DNA of 64,000 nucleotides, taken from contig JAPFFF010000034.1 in the NCBI GenBank assembly GCA_039105265.1, positions 868,001 to 932,000 on the forward strand, given 5' to 3'. The notes beneath the pieces were generated by a model. That model was not told the DNA's origin. It did no database searches and worked only from the letters and a program-made list of their open reading frames with translations. The stretch's first letter is position 1. Every line of letters starts with the position of its first letter. Of the stretch, positions 1-10,313 are shown in pieces. This DNA is from Tritrichomonas musculus. Its lineage: Eukaryota > Parabasalia > Tritrichomonadida > Tritrichomonadidae. A program made the position numbers and the translations under genes.

Positions 1-1216
1 TTATTTTTTGGCATATAAAAAAGGAGATATTAAATCATTGACTAGGTATACTCTAATGTTATTTAATGGAGAAGAGATACAAGAAAATAAAGAAGAAGCA
101 GTAAAATATCTTAAAATTGCATCTGAAAATGGAGATGAAGAAGCAATGATTAATCTTGCTAATATACTATATCATGGTAAAGGAGTTAATGTAGATATAA
201 AATCTGCTTTTAAATATTACAAAAAGGCCACAGAAAATGGAAATATTAAAGCTATGGGAATGTTTGCTTATATGCTTGAGCATGGAGAAGGTGTAAAAAT
301 AAATAAAGAAAAAGCAGCCAAATATTATAAAATTGCTGTTAATAAAGGTAATGTTGATTCAATGGTAAATTATGCAATAATGTTACTTAATGACAAAAAA
401 GATAAAAAAGAAGCTGTTGTATATTTCAAAAAGGCAATTGAAGAAGGTAGTGCTGAAGCAATGTATAGATATGCCAGCATGCTTTATAAAGGAGATGGAA
501 TTGAATCTAATAAAGAAGAAGCAATTAAGTATTATAAAATTGCAGCAGATAAAGGGCATGCAAATGCAATGAATGATTATGCAACAGTTTTATTCAAAGG
601 AGATGGAGTAAAAATAGATAAAGAACAAGCAGCAAATTATTACAAATTGTCAGCAGATAAAGGCAATGTTGATTCTATGATGAAATATGCATTAATGCTG
701 ATTAATGGAGATGGAATTCAAAAGGATAATTCATTAGCTGAAAAATATTTAAGAAAGGCTGCTTCTAAAGGAAATATTTTTGCAATGAACAAATTGGCTT
801 CAGTGGTTTCTAATAAAGAAGAATCAGCAAGATTTTACAAGATGGCAGCTGACAAAGGAAGCATAAATGCAATGAATAAATACGCTTATATGCTGTTCAA
901 TGGAGATGGAATTGAACCAAATAAAAAAGAGGCAGCTCACTATTACAAAATGGCTTCAGATAAGGGAAGCACAGAAGCAATGAATAAGTTTGCAGATATG
1001 CTTTTTGTAGGAGATGGAATTGAAACAAATAAGGAAGAAGCTGCAAATTATTACAAACAAGCTGCTTCTAATGGAAGTACTGAAGCAATGACCAAATATG
1101 CATCAATGCTAGAAAAAGGAGATGGTATTGAAGCTAATAAAGAAGAATCTGACAAATATTATAGAATGGCAATTGATAAAGGATTGGGATTATCTGAATT
1201 TGACAATTCAACTTGA
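1..1216 (+). CDS. Sel1-repeat protein, 3' part (5' partial)
   Basis: The frame is open from the first bases and stops at TGA 1214-1216; no ATG is seen at the left edge, so the gene starts upstream of the window. About eleven Sel1-like repeats of roughly 36 residues fill the visible 400 residues, with the pattern 'A.YYK.AA.KG...AM..YA.ML..GDGI..N'. Sel1 repeats form paired helices that act as protein-binding scaffolds. In trichomonads such arrays often follow a TKL-like kinase domain, as in the gene beginning at 61001, so the missing N-terminus could be a kinase; that is inference. No membrane segment or signal peptide is visible in this part. Confidence 0.9.
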   Translation, partial: YFLAYKKGDIKSLTRYTLMLFNGEEIQENKEEAVKYLKIASENGDEEAMINLANILYHGKGVNVDIKSAFKYYKKATENGNIKAMGMFAYMLEHGEGVKINKEKAAKYYKIAVNKGNVDSMVNYAIMLLNDKKDKKEAVVYFKKAIEEGSAEAMYRYASMLYKGDGIESNKEEAIKYYKIAADKGHANAMNDYATVLFKGDGVKIDKEQAANYYKLSADKGNVDSMMKYALMLINGDGIQKDNSLAEKYLRKAASKGNIFAMNKLASVVSNKEESARFYKMAADKGSINAMNKYAYMLFNGDGIEPNKKEAAHYYKMASDKGSTEAMNKFADMLFVGDGIETNKEEAANYYKQAASNGSTEAMTKYASMLEKGDGIEANKEESDKYYRMAIDKGLGLSEFDNST

Positions 1217-1856
1217 AAAAAAAATTGTTCTTTTATTAAACGATTCAAATAATAAACAAGTTTTTAATCAATTAGTTCTTTTAACATTTTTTTAGGCTAT
1301 TCAATGATGAGGATACAGGAAATAATCACTTGTAATTTTTTTTAACTTCAATAAAATATGATATCAAATCAAATGAAAATTTGATTTTTTAAGCCACATT
1401 GATATTGAATTTCATTTAATACAAAAATATTTGTTTTTCGTAGTCTCAGTAGAATTATTAAAATAAAAAGATCTAATTTTTGAAACATTTATCTATTGTG
1501 ATTTTTTCTGTAGTATAATATAATAAATATCGTTTATACCAAAATAAGTATAGAATGGAATGCTGAAAAAAATGATATCACCATTTGAAATGAAGAAGTC
1601 AGATTTTGTATTCAAATTTGTGTGATCAAATGAATATTTTTTCTTAGGAAAAATTTTATGATTTATAAAATCTGTATCAAAATAAGCAGAAAGCTGTAAA
1701 TCATATTATTAAATTGATTTGAATGAATACTTATTTTGAAAAAATTATGCCGATATCTCATCAAATAATCAATTCAATTTTGACAAAATTGTAACGAAAT
1801 CCGATTTATAAAAAAAGTTATTTTTTATTTTACTGATTTTTATTTAAGTTGTTGAA
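1217..1856. other. AT-rich intergenic stretch
   Basis: About 640 bases of AT-rich DNA after the Sel1 gene. I see no supported gene, RNA or repeat unit in it. Confidence 0.5.
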
Positions 1857-2018
1857 ATGAGTAAATTAGTCCAAGCTCATCTTAAGCAATCAAGTATATT
1901 AAATGTTCCTTTTCAGAAATATGAAAAAGACTTCACATTTGTCGTCAATGGCGAAGAATTCAATTTAATGCATTTTCCAAACACATTTATTCTAATATAT
2001 ATATATATATATATATAA
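1857..2018 (+). pseudogene. BTB-like N-terminal fragment
   Basis: A 53-codon frame begins at ATG 1857 and reads 'MSKLVQAHLKQSS' then 'YEKDFTFVVNGEEF'. This matches the N-terminus of the BTB-like/discoidin gene at 15964-17265 ('AYEQDFSFIVNGEEF'), the start of a BTB/POZ-type fold. The similarity ends after about 40 residues and runs into a (TA)n microsatellite at 1994-2017 and a stop. It is best read as a truncated copy of that gene family. A short expressed protein is possible but unlikely. Confidence 0.6.
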
Positions 2019-2141
2019 ATATAAAAGATTATGTATAAATAAAATAATGTTTTGAATATAGCCAATATTTTAATTATAGGCTTTTGTGTCAAAACTTATT
2101 TATATTCAAAAAGTTTGGAATGGATACATAAATTTATACAA

Positions 2142-2345
2142 AAAGGTCGTACAACTAAATTGAATAAAAAATAAAATTAAATAAATTTATATTTATCTTA
2201 ATAAATAATTTATTTAAAAATTATAATATATAGTTTATATATTTTATATCCAATATTATAAAATGTAATGGTTGAAATAAAGACTTTAATTAAAACTCAA
2301 TATATATCGATTTCTTATATATTTGTATCATTTAAAAAATATAGA
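2142..2345 (-). mobile_element. Solo end of a TIR element (relative of 55076-56595)
   Basis: The segment begins with AAAGGTCGTACAAC, the exact 14-bp terminal inverted repeat of the element at 55076-56595. It then matches the inner right end of that element in opposite orientation for about 200 bases, with scattered differences (shared words include GTAATGGTTGAAATAAAG). The match stops close to the end of the kinase pseudogene at 2373. No second TIR or target duplication is visible, so this is a truncated end. Confidence 0.65.
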
Positions 2346-2372
2346 TCAAGCTCCTTTTGAAGATCTTCGTTT

Positions 2373-3470
2373 TTAATCACTTGCATTTACTATCTTCTTT
2401 AAATTTGAGAAGCTCTGTTTGCATAATTTTTTTTCATCTTCAATTCTATTGATTTGCTCTTTACAATTTCTGTTTTCTTCCTTCAACTTGTCCAATTCGT
2501 CTTGAAGACTTGAACTTGGCGCAGCATCATTGTTTCTGCTTTCTCCGAGCTTTTCTAAGTATTCGTTTATTTCATCGTCGTCAACAGTCTCATCGGAGAA
2601 GGAAAAGTCCGTTGAAAGTCTCTCAAAAATTGATTCAAAAGAAGGACGTTGGTTAGGGTCCTGACTCCAGCATTGAGAGATTAAATCCTTCATTTTATCA
2701 TTGACGCCTTCAGTGAATTCTGGCCTTCCGCCGGTTGAAATTTTTCTGAGTAATGTTTTCAATGTCGCCGATTTTCCCTTTTCAGAAAAAGGCTCCTTTC
2801 CGGTTACAATTTCGTAGGCCATGATTGCAAATGCGTAAACATCAATTGCTGGTCCGTAGTGGTCTTGATCTTCTAGCAATTCAGGGGCCATATACAGAGG
2901 GGTGCCAATTTTTCCTGTCATTGACATTTTCATTGAATTTGTCAGTGAATTTGAGAAACAACGTGAAAGTCGCAAACACGTGGATAATATTTACCATCAA
3001 CAAGAATGTTTTGTGGCTTTAGATCTCGGTGAATAATGCCTGCCTTGTGCAGATATCGCATTGCATCGGTAATTCCAAGTAAACAGATATACTTTTTCGT
3101 GGGACTCCAGTTGGCATCTGCAATGCTGTTTTTTTTCTTTGTCAAGAATTTCTTTAAGTGAACCGTTAGCATAATATTCAGTGAGAATTGTAGGATTAAG
3201 ATAGTTTGGATTATCAAATGAATGGAAATTAATACCATAAAATTTGACAATGGCTGGATGGTCAAATTTCATTAAAATAAATGATTCTCGTAAAAACATC
3301 ATTTGGTCATGGCTTGAAAATACTCCTTGAGTATTAATGATTTTTGCTGCATATAAAAAATCATCGTTTTGGCATTTTACCACATAAACTTTACCATAGG
3401 ATCCTTCACCAAGCTTTTTATTAGTTATTTCATAATCAGCGGTTTCAAAAAAGCAGTTTTCAAATTCCAT
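2373..3470 (-). pseudogene. TKL-like protein kinase, two frameshifts
   Basis: Three overlapping frames together spell one kinase of about 360 residues. The first frame (3470 to about 3135) has the glycine loop GEGSYGKV and the lysine motif 'AAKI'. The second (about 3130 to 2960) has 'HRDLKPQN'. The third (about 2963 to 2373) has 'GTPLYMAPE', the C-lobe and a coiled-coil tail. The first break lies in an eight-base A run (minus strand) and fits loss of one A. The second falls exactly at the DFG motif: the sequence goes from 'VCDF' straight into 'SRCF', which fits a loss of about seven bases between short direct repeats. Without DFG the product would be dead even if read through. Sequencing error could explain the first break but hardly the second. 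Confidence 0.85.
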
Positions 3471-3725
3471 CTACAGTTTTTATATCACATTTCACTTGGT
3501 ATCATTAATGATACCCATTTGATGTCTTTCGAATTCTTTTTTAATTCTATCAATAAATAAATAAATTAAAATATTAAAAACTTTGATAAAGACGTTATTG
3601 GCATAACGTCTTTGAAGGTCTTAATGATCGTTTTTTTCGGTCAATTTATGGAATTCCAAATTCTGATTTATATAAATAGTTTATTTGTGACCTAGATTGT
3701 TTTGGGCATGTTTTTTCCGAAAAAT

Positions 3726-3819
3726 ACTGTGAAATTGTTATTATCAGATATTTTAATAACTTTACAACTTTTCTATATATAAAAAGACAGTGAAATTGTT
3801 ATTATCAGATATTTTAATA
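3726..3819 (+). repeat. Short direct repeat, about 33 bp x2
   Basis: A segment containing GTGAAATTGTTATTATCAGA occurs at 3726-3758 and again at 3787-3819 in the same orientation, separated by 28 AT-rich bases. No gene is associated with it. Confidence 0.7.
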
Positions 3820-3912
3820 TTTTTTTAAAATTTTGAAAAGTCAAAAAATATTTCATTCTATCATGAACATAATCATTGTTGCTAACTTGATAAGATTTCA
3901 GTTTTGCCAAAG

Positions 3913-4089
3913 TTAATTCAAATTTTCAAAGAGTTTCACTGTTCCGAATTTATGCCCTAATAGAAAAGTTGTGATCCTCTTCAGATAAATATCGGGAATG
4001 TTCTCAATCAAATTAGTTGCACTAAAAATCATATTTGAAAATCCTACTATTAATTCCTTATCATAAGATTGAGCATGCAAATTAGTATC
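3913..4089 (-). pseudogene. Decayed coding remnant, unknown family
   Basis: Fifty-eight uninterrupted codons on the minus strand have protein-like composition ('DKELIVGFSNMIFS', 'LKRITTFLLGHKFGTVKLF') and end at a stop at 3913-3915, with no start codon. I do not recognise the family. It probably belongs to the same decayed region as the next two remnants. Confidence 0.35.
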
Positions 4090-4345
4090 AAGCTTTTTTC
4101 ATTTTAAAATATCTTTATATTGTAACGAGGTTCATTATTAAATATAGTATATTTACAACGAACCAATACTTGCAATCAAATAAAAATATTCTACACTCAT
4201 TTGATAGTAAATTATCATCAAAAGTAGTCATTGAACACGTTATTAGAAGCCAGTAAGCTAATGCTACATACTCACCCTTGTTGTACAATTCAATTAAACT
4301 TTTTGAGGAAAATAAAAATCAAAAATAAAAAACAAGAAATTTATC

Positions 4346-4689
4346 ATAACTTTTGCTGAAAAAAGCACCGATGCACAAATTAATACCATTTTCGATGAAT
4401 GGTTATTTGATTCAAACAATGCATTTCCAGTTAGAGATTTTATAATCTGAACTCGGAAAACGATTTTATAATCTGTCCAAACTTTTTAAACTTGATGGGC
4501 TTTGAACATTATATTTGGTTGCATTGAGGCTACTCTCAATAGGCACAAGTGAGAAATAATGAAGGACTAATTTCTATTCATCGTTATCTGATTCATGATA
4601 GTATGATTAGCCCAGATGTTTTGCTGGCAAGATTGGGAATGAGAGCTAAAGCAATTATAGATATTTTTTTAATAAGGATTTTAAATTAA
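4346..4689 (+). pseudogene. Decayed coding remnant, unknown family
   Basis: Two blocks of protein-like sequence sit in different frames: 'ITFAEKSTDAQINTIFDEW' with 'NNAFPVRDFII' up to about 4450, then 'CPNFLNLMGFEHYIW' and 'RNNEGLISIHRYLIHD', 'SPDVLLARLGMRAKA' from about 4465 to 4689. The second block has a TGA and a TAG a few codons apart. I read it as one old gene broken by a frameshift and point mutations. The family is not recognised; a transposable-element protein is possible. Confidence 0.45.
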
Positions 4690-4720
4690 TTGAAAACATG
4701 AAGATTTCTATGTTTTAAAA

Positions 4721-5207
4721 TCAAAATTTTACACCATTGCAAACATGTTCCTCTCTTATTTCAAAATACTTGTCAAGCAACTAGTAGGTGTCAAATGGTG
4801 TCCCGTGTTCAAAGGCATCTTGTACTTCTGAAATCAAACTTTTGTATCATAATATGATAAATATAGTGGTTCCCCTTGTGGGTTATTACGATCTCATTGA
4901 AATCCTAAAGCAGAACGTTTCAAACATTTTGAAATTTGTCTATTATAAAGTTTTTCCTCATTCCATGTTATTTGAGAATATGACTTTTTTAAAATCTTTT
5001 CTGAAATGATATGAATTTGAACATCAGAGAATCCAGCAAGATAAATATAATCTAAAGGATCCTCTTTATCTTCTTCTTCATCATTTGGTGCATTACTTCT
5101 ATGAATTGATGCTTGTTGATTTTGAAATAACTTTTGGTAGTCGTTTAACTGTTGATTCTGCTACAGCGCTGAAGGAGGAAACTGCTCTTCACCTGTTGGT
5201 CATTGAA
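4721..5207 (-). pseudogene. Decayed coding remnant, unknown family
   Basis: The minus strand shows a protein-like stretch ('QNQQLNDYQKLFQNQQ', 'DEEEDKEDPLDYIYLAGFSD', 'YSQITWNEEKLYNRQISK'), an in-frame stop, 'RNNPQGEPLYLSYYDTK', and after a frameshift 'LISEVQDAFEHGTPFDTY', a TAG, and 'LLDKYFEIREEHVCNGVKF'. It faces the plus-strand remnant at 4346-4689 tail to tail. The family is not recognised. Confidence 0.45.
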
Positions 5208-5425
5208 AAACTGCTGATTCCGCTGTAAGTTTGAATGAAAAAAACAATTTCTTACAATCTTCCCGTTAATTAACAATGATTATAAATGAGGTTGAAAAAT
5301 TAAATTGAAAGTGTTCTCTCTAGGATTTTACTCAATAATTTCACTCATATTTTGTTTTAAAAAAATGAATTCTATTATTAAGTACTCAATTCTTGAATCA
5401 CCTAACTTTTAAAATCCAAGTGGAT

Positions 5426-5449
5426 AAAAAAAAAAAAAAAAAAAAAAAA
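5426..5449. repeat. Poly(A) tract, 24 bp
   Basis: An uninterrupted run of 24 A lies between the decayed remnants and the TIR element. Similar runs recur in this window next to truncated genes. Confidence 0.9.
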
Positions 5450-5602
5450 TACTGATGCCATTAACTAAAAATTGTACCAAATTCAGGACACCAAATCATT
5501 CGAAAACGATATATTAGATATATATGCATATTATGATTCTCTTTTTTCACACCAATTTGAAATTCCAACTACCAAATTTATATTAGTGTTTTACACTTGA
5601 TT

Positions 5603-6079
5603 AGGCTTGTTATTATCAGAATTGATTTCAAAAACGTCACTTTCTTACATTTGATACTCGATTATCAGTTTAAAAATCTGATATCGAGATCATCGATTAT
5701 CAAGATATCCGTTATGAAATGTGATATAAAAATAAATTATAAACTTGAAATTAATTACCGATATCTTGATATCTCAAACATATTTATATTTTTTTGTAAT
5801 TGATATTTGTGATTTTAAAATACTTAAAAATAAATAATAGAATGCATTGATGTTTATTTTAAGATTTAAATTAAAAAATACATTCTTTTTTATGAAATAT
5901 TTGAGATAAAATTACGATCATATATTTATCAAAAAGTTTAATTGAAAATTCTGATATCAAAAGCGGAGAAAGATAATTCTCGATCTCTGAAATCGATCTC
6001 GAGAATCAGTACATATTTATGTATCGGTATCAAAAAATTAATCAATTATTGATCTCGAGAATCGGTGAATAACAAGTCT
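5603..6079 (+). mobile_element. Mutator-like MITE, copy 1 (10-bp TSD)
   Basis: A 477-bp non-coding element has terminal inverted repeats AGGCTTGTTATT / AATAACAAGTCT. It is flanked by the 10-bp direct repeat ACACTTGATT at 5593-5602 and 6080-6089. A second copy at 38237-38712 is nearly colinear over its whole length. The inside is rich in ATC/GAT words such as CTGATATCGAGA and carries no plausible gene. Target duplications of 9-11 bp are the hallmark of Mutator-like elements, so this is called a non-autonomous MULE; the superfamily is inference from TSD length. Confidence 0.85.
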
Positions 6080-6089
6080 ACACTTGATT

Positions 6090-7416
6090 ATATTAGTTTT
6101 ATGCATTCTGGCAAGCTTCTATATAGATTAATTTTGAATATTATATGAATAATTGTTTTTTAATTCATAATAATTAAATGTACAAGAATATTTAAAAATA
6201 TTAACAATCCATCAAGAAAAATTTTAAAAATTATTAACCTTAAATTTGAAAAGAAAAAATTGAGAGAAAACTCCATTTGAATATACATTCAAATTAGATT
6301 ATTTTATTATAAAACATTTTTATCTCAATAACATAAATACATTTTAATGATATTTTAGATTGAATAACTATTATATATTATATTAAAATTTATATTTAAG
6401 TATATAAAATCCAAACTAAATATACTAGGAGTTTTTGTGTTAAAAATAAGGCGACTTTTCAAAAAAAGGTGAAGTTACCGTAAACTGAGTTCAAAAAACT
6501 TTATCTCCATTTTAAATTTTAAATCATTTTATCTTTTTTATCAAACAATTTAATTACATAATTCTTCATTAATAATATATTAAATAATTAACATAATATT
6601 AAATAAATTTTAAAAAATGAATTAATATTTAAAATATAAAGATATGATTATTCTAAATTGAGAAGGAGGTTTAATTTATATAACCGCCGAATTTCTACAC
6701 AAGATAATTTAATGCTTATGTATTTTGTTGATTAAAAAAAAATGAACATAAATAATATTTATTTTTAAATCTATAAAGTAATGAAAAATATATAATTCAT
6801 TATAACTATCACATTTTTTATATATTATTTAAGATACAATATTTTTAATATTTTTATTTGAAAAAGTTTCTATTGCATAAATTCAAATATTATTCGGAAA
6901 TGATTATGAAAGTAGACATAATATTGCCCTTCCACCACTATTGTTTGGTTTAGGAGCAGCAAAATAATCATGCTTTTTGTTATTAACACTTTATGCTTGA
7001 AAATAATATTTTATAAAAATTTTTAATTGCTCAAAACAATTCAAAAACATGAATTATAAATATTTAGTATTTAATTTTATAAGTACGTCTAATTGATCAT
7101 TTATCAAACTGATGAATGAAAAACATAAAAAAATAAATTAAATTAAATGATTGCCGATATTTCAATTAGAAATCAAATAAATTTTAACTTTTTCAGAAAT
7201 AAAAATAATAAATGAAAAGAATGATCGTCAAGTTTTCTGTGTTTTTCTATACTTCAGAAAAATTCAAATAAAATAATTAATAATATAAAAAAAAATTTAT
7301 CCCTAATATATTTGTACTCGAATTTTTATAATATTTTTTGGAGATGAGCACTTTTTTTATCCACTTTTTATAAAAATTGAATAAATATTTATTCAATTCA
7401 TTGAACTGTGATATAA
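6090..7416. other. AT-rich intergenic stretch
   Basis: About 1.3 kb of very AT-rich DNA between the MITE and the C2 gene. I see no supported gene, RNA or clear repeat here. Confidence 0.5.
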
Positions 7417-7421
7417 TCACT
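7417..7421 (+). promoter_or_regulatory. Initiator-like motif (TCACT)
   Basis: TCACT lies 17 bases before ATG 7434 and fits the Inr consensus TCA(+1)Y(T/A) described for Trichomonas vaginalis, where most transcripts start within about 20 bases of the ATG. Only the motif and spacing are seen. Confidence 0.45.
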
Positions 7422-7433
7422 TTATTTACTGTC

Positions 7434-8696
7434 ATGTATCAACTTCATCTTCGTGTTGTTGAAGCAAAAGATTTAGACAATTTTGATAAAATCGACAAAT
7501 CAGATCCATATTGCATTTTAAAGGCAAATGGCAAGGAACAGAGAACAAAAACAATTAGCAATAATCTTAACCCCAAATGGAACCAAGAATTCCATTTTGA
7601 CCTCCAATCACCAACCGAAGGAGAACTCTATATTAAAATGAAAGATAAAGATGGTGGTTTAAGAGGGAAAGACGACGATATGGCCACCTTACAAATTCAA
7701 TTAAGCTCATGCCCAGTTGGTCAAATTATTGATGAATGGTACGACATGAAACCATGCCAAAAGAATAAGAAAGGTGGAAAAATTCATTTAGTTCTTAACG
7801 TTTTACCTGAAGGAACAGAAGCATTTACTACAATAGCTCCACCACAAGCAGGCAACCCACCACCACCAGCAAATCAACCACCACCAACAACCCCACCTCC
7901 AGATACAAACCAACCACCACAAGGAGGCTATCCTCAACAGGGACAATATCCACCACAAGGTGGCTATCCACAACAAGGTAGCAATCCACCACAAGGAGGT
8001 TATCCTCAACAAGGAGGATATCCACAACAAGGTAGCAATCCACAGCAAGGACAATATCCACCACAAGGTGGCTATCCACAACAAGGTAGCAATCCACCAC
8101 AAGGTGGCTATCCACAACAAGGTGGCTATCCACAACAAGGTGGCTATCCACAGCAAGGTGGCTATCCTCAACAAGGAGGATATCCACAACAAGGAGGATA
8201 TCCTCAACAAGGTGGCTATCCTCAACAAGGTGGACATCCTCAACATGGAGGCTACCCTCAACATGGAGGTTATCCACAACAGGGAGGATATCCTCAACAT
8301 GGTGGCTATCCACAACAAGGCGGTTTCCCTCAAGGACCACATGGAGGACATCCACAACAAGGAGGATATCCACAACAAGGTAGCAATCCACAGCAAGGAC
8401 AATATCCACCACAAGGTGGCTATCCACAACAAGGTAGCAATCCACCCCAAGGTGGCTATCCACCACAAGGTGGTTATCCACAACAAGGTGGTTATCCACA
8501 ACAAGGTGGTTATCCACAACAAGGTGGCTATCCTCAACAGGGAGGTTATCCTCAACAAGGAGGTTATCCTCAACAAGGCGGTTATCCTCAACAAGGCGGT
8601 TATCCACAGCAAGGTGGCTATCCTCAACAAGGTGGCTATCCTCAACAGGGAGGTTATCCTCAACAAGGAGGTTATCCTCAACAAGGAGGAAAATAA
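7434..8696 (+). CDS. C2-domain protein with GYPQQG repeat tail
   Basis: The chosen start, ATG 7434, gives '[18 protein letters not shown]', the usual beginning of trichomonad C2 proteins; the upstream extension to 7377 has no ATG. Residues 1-125 form one C2 domain with the calcium-binding pattern 'DKSDPYC' and 'KDKDGG', suggesting Ca2+-dependent membrane or lipid binding. After a Pro-rich linker (about 140-165), the remaining 255 residues are hexapeptides of GGYPQQ type with [12 protein letters not shown] and HPQHGG variants. Gly/Tyr/Pro/Gln tails of this kind occur in annexin- and synexin-like proteins and favour multivalent or phase-separating interactions. No membrane span is seen. Confidence 0.9.
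   Translation: MYQLHLRVVEAKDLDNFDKIDKSDPYCILKANGKEQRTKTISNNLNPKWNQEFHFDLQSPTEGELYIKMKDKDGGLRGKDDDMATLQIQLSSCPVGQIIDEWYDMKPCQKNKKGGKIHLVLNVLPEGTEAFTTIAPPQAGNPPPPANQPPPTTPPPDTNQPPQGGYPQQGQYPPQGGYPQQGSNPPQGGYPQQGGYPQQGSNPQQGQYPPQGGYPQQGSNPPQGGYPQQGGYPQQGGYPQQGGYPQQGGYPQQGGYPQQGGYPQQGGHPQHGGYPQHGGYPQQGGYPQHGGYPQQGGFPQGPHGGHPQQGGYPQQGSNPQQGQYPPQGGYPQQGSNPPQGGYPPQGGYPQQGGYPQQGGYPQQGGYPQQGGYPQQGGYPQQGGYPQQGGYPQQGGYPQQGGYPQQGGYPQQGGYPQQGGK
7918..8692 (+). repeat. 18-bp coding minisatellite (GGYPQQ)
   Basis: Roughly 43 tandem copies of an 18-base unit related to GGTGGCTATCCACAACAA lie inside the C2 gene. Synonymous third-base variants (GGT/GGA/GGC, CCA/CCT) are arranged in blocks, a sign of repeated unequal exchange. 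The array makes long spurious frames on the other strand, which are not annotated. Confidence 0.9.
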
Positions 8697-9047
8697 CCTT
8701 TTTAAATTAAAAATTTGTGGAATTCTCATATTTTATTATTTATTTATTTTTATAATTTTATAATTTTAAAGTTATTAATTTGTTATTTTGGCAATTTATT
8801 GATTCCTATTTACTATATTCAAGAAATAAATATTCAATTGCTATTCAAATTATTTGAAAAGTTTATTTTATTTTAAAAACAAAAATATCTTAAAAAATAT
8901 CCTAATAAATAAAGAGAAAACAGAAAATAATATTTATAATATAAATTATTTTTTATTTATATTAAAGATATTTTTGCAAAATAATTTTTTTCTTTTAAAA
9001 CGTTAAAATTGTTTTTCTTTCAATTGTTATCCTGGAAACAGAGGAAG
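8697..9047. other. AT-rich intergenic stretch
   Basis: About 350 bases of AT-rich DNA between the C2 gene and the ankyrin gene; nothing supported is seen. Confidence 0.5.
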
Positions 9048-9438
9048 ATGGAAATTAAAAAATATATCATGAAGCAAAAAATGTTCTATGAATTAATCAT
9101 TGAGTTCATTTCAAGTGAAGAAGAAACAGGATGTTATAATGATATATTTTTAAAAGATCATATTTCAGAAGAGAAAGAAAATTTTGGTTTATTTCTTAAA
9201 TTAATCTCAAAAATATCAGAGAATCATCACAGATCAGCAAATTTCATCATTAAAATTGAACAAATTTTATCACATTATTCATCAGAGATCAAACAAACCT
9301 TCACAAATTTAGAAATTTTCGAAATTTTCCAAAATGATAAGCTTATTCTTCTTTTCCTATTTGAACAAAAAATAATAATCGCCGACAAGTCTATTCTTTA
9401 TCTAATTATTAAAAAAAGTGCCAAATCCAAAACAATCA

Positions 9439-9476
<38 letters not shown>

Positions 9477-10253
9477 TTTGATGAACAAAAAAGTGAAGAA
9501 AGAAGAAATCGATGCTTTAATTATGACATTTATTTTTACCCAGAAACAAAAAGTATAATGAGTGAAAAACAACGTGAATTAATTGAGTCTAAATTGACAA
9601 AACAAGGATTGAATGAAGGTGAAATATTTGACCAAAAACGGAAAAAAGGAGAGAACGATAGCTATCTTTGTGAGATGATTCGTCAAGACTCAGTTGAAGC
9701 CTTTATTGCGTATGTTAATCAAACTTGTTTATCGCTTCAAAAAACAATTGAAACGTCAATATTTGAGACCAATCAATTCTTGATTATGAACGATACAACG
9801 TTAATTGAATACGCCGCCTTCTTTGGCTCAATTCAAATTCTTCAATATTTAAGTATGAATGGAGTTAAACTTCAATCATCGTTATGGAAATATGCAATTC
9901 ATGGCAACAATCCATCCATCATTCATCTGCTTGAAGAAAATCACGTGAATCCACCTTATCAAAGATACAGAAGATGCCTTAAAGAATCAATCAAGTGCCA
10001 CCACAATGACATTGCCCGATATATCATTGATAATTTAATGAGTAATGAAGAATTATTATATGATATTGGGAATGATTTCAATGATAATCTTTATTCATAT
10101 AGTTTTGAATACATGAATTATCACTTTTTCCCAGAGAATCATGAATCAGAATTTATATTCCATTACTTGTGCCAGTTTGGCTATTCAGAACTTGTGCAGC
10201 TTTATTTACAAGAGGGCAATATTGATATCAATCAAGTTATTATTTCAATATAA
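9048..10253 (+). CDS. DUF3447/ankyrin-type protein (N-terminal part)
   Basis: ATG 9048 gives 'MEIKKYIMKQKMFYELIIEF', typical of trichomonad proteins with the DUF3447/ankyrin architecture; the frame upstream to 9009 has no ATG. The product is 401 residues: a helical N-terminal region (1-130), an acidic Glu run (about 132-145), and ankyrin-like units from about residue 240, including 'TLIEYAAFFGSIQILQYLS', 'IHGNNPSIIHLLEENH' and 'FHYLCQFGYSELVQLYLQ'. It ends at TAA 10251-10253 after 'GNIDINQVIISI', in the middle of an ankyrin unit. The same frame then stays open to 11792, so this is probably the first half of one ankyrin-BspA gene cut by a single stop. Confidence 0.75.
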
Positions 10254-10313
10254 TTTTTAATTAATACAGGAGTTTTCACAGTAATTTATTTAACACCATT
10301 ATATTTGGCTGCA

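Noticed and set aside
4788-5009. 73-codon plus-strand frame
   Set aside because: It lies opposite a better minus-strand remnant and has no recognisable features.
7803-8763. Long alternative frames over the GYPQQG array on both strands
   Set aside because: They arise because an 18-bp repeat without stops in one frame is often open in others; their peptides are simple periodic strings and the C2 frame explains the region.
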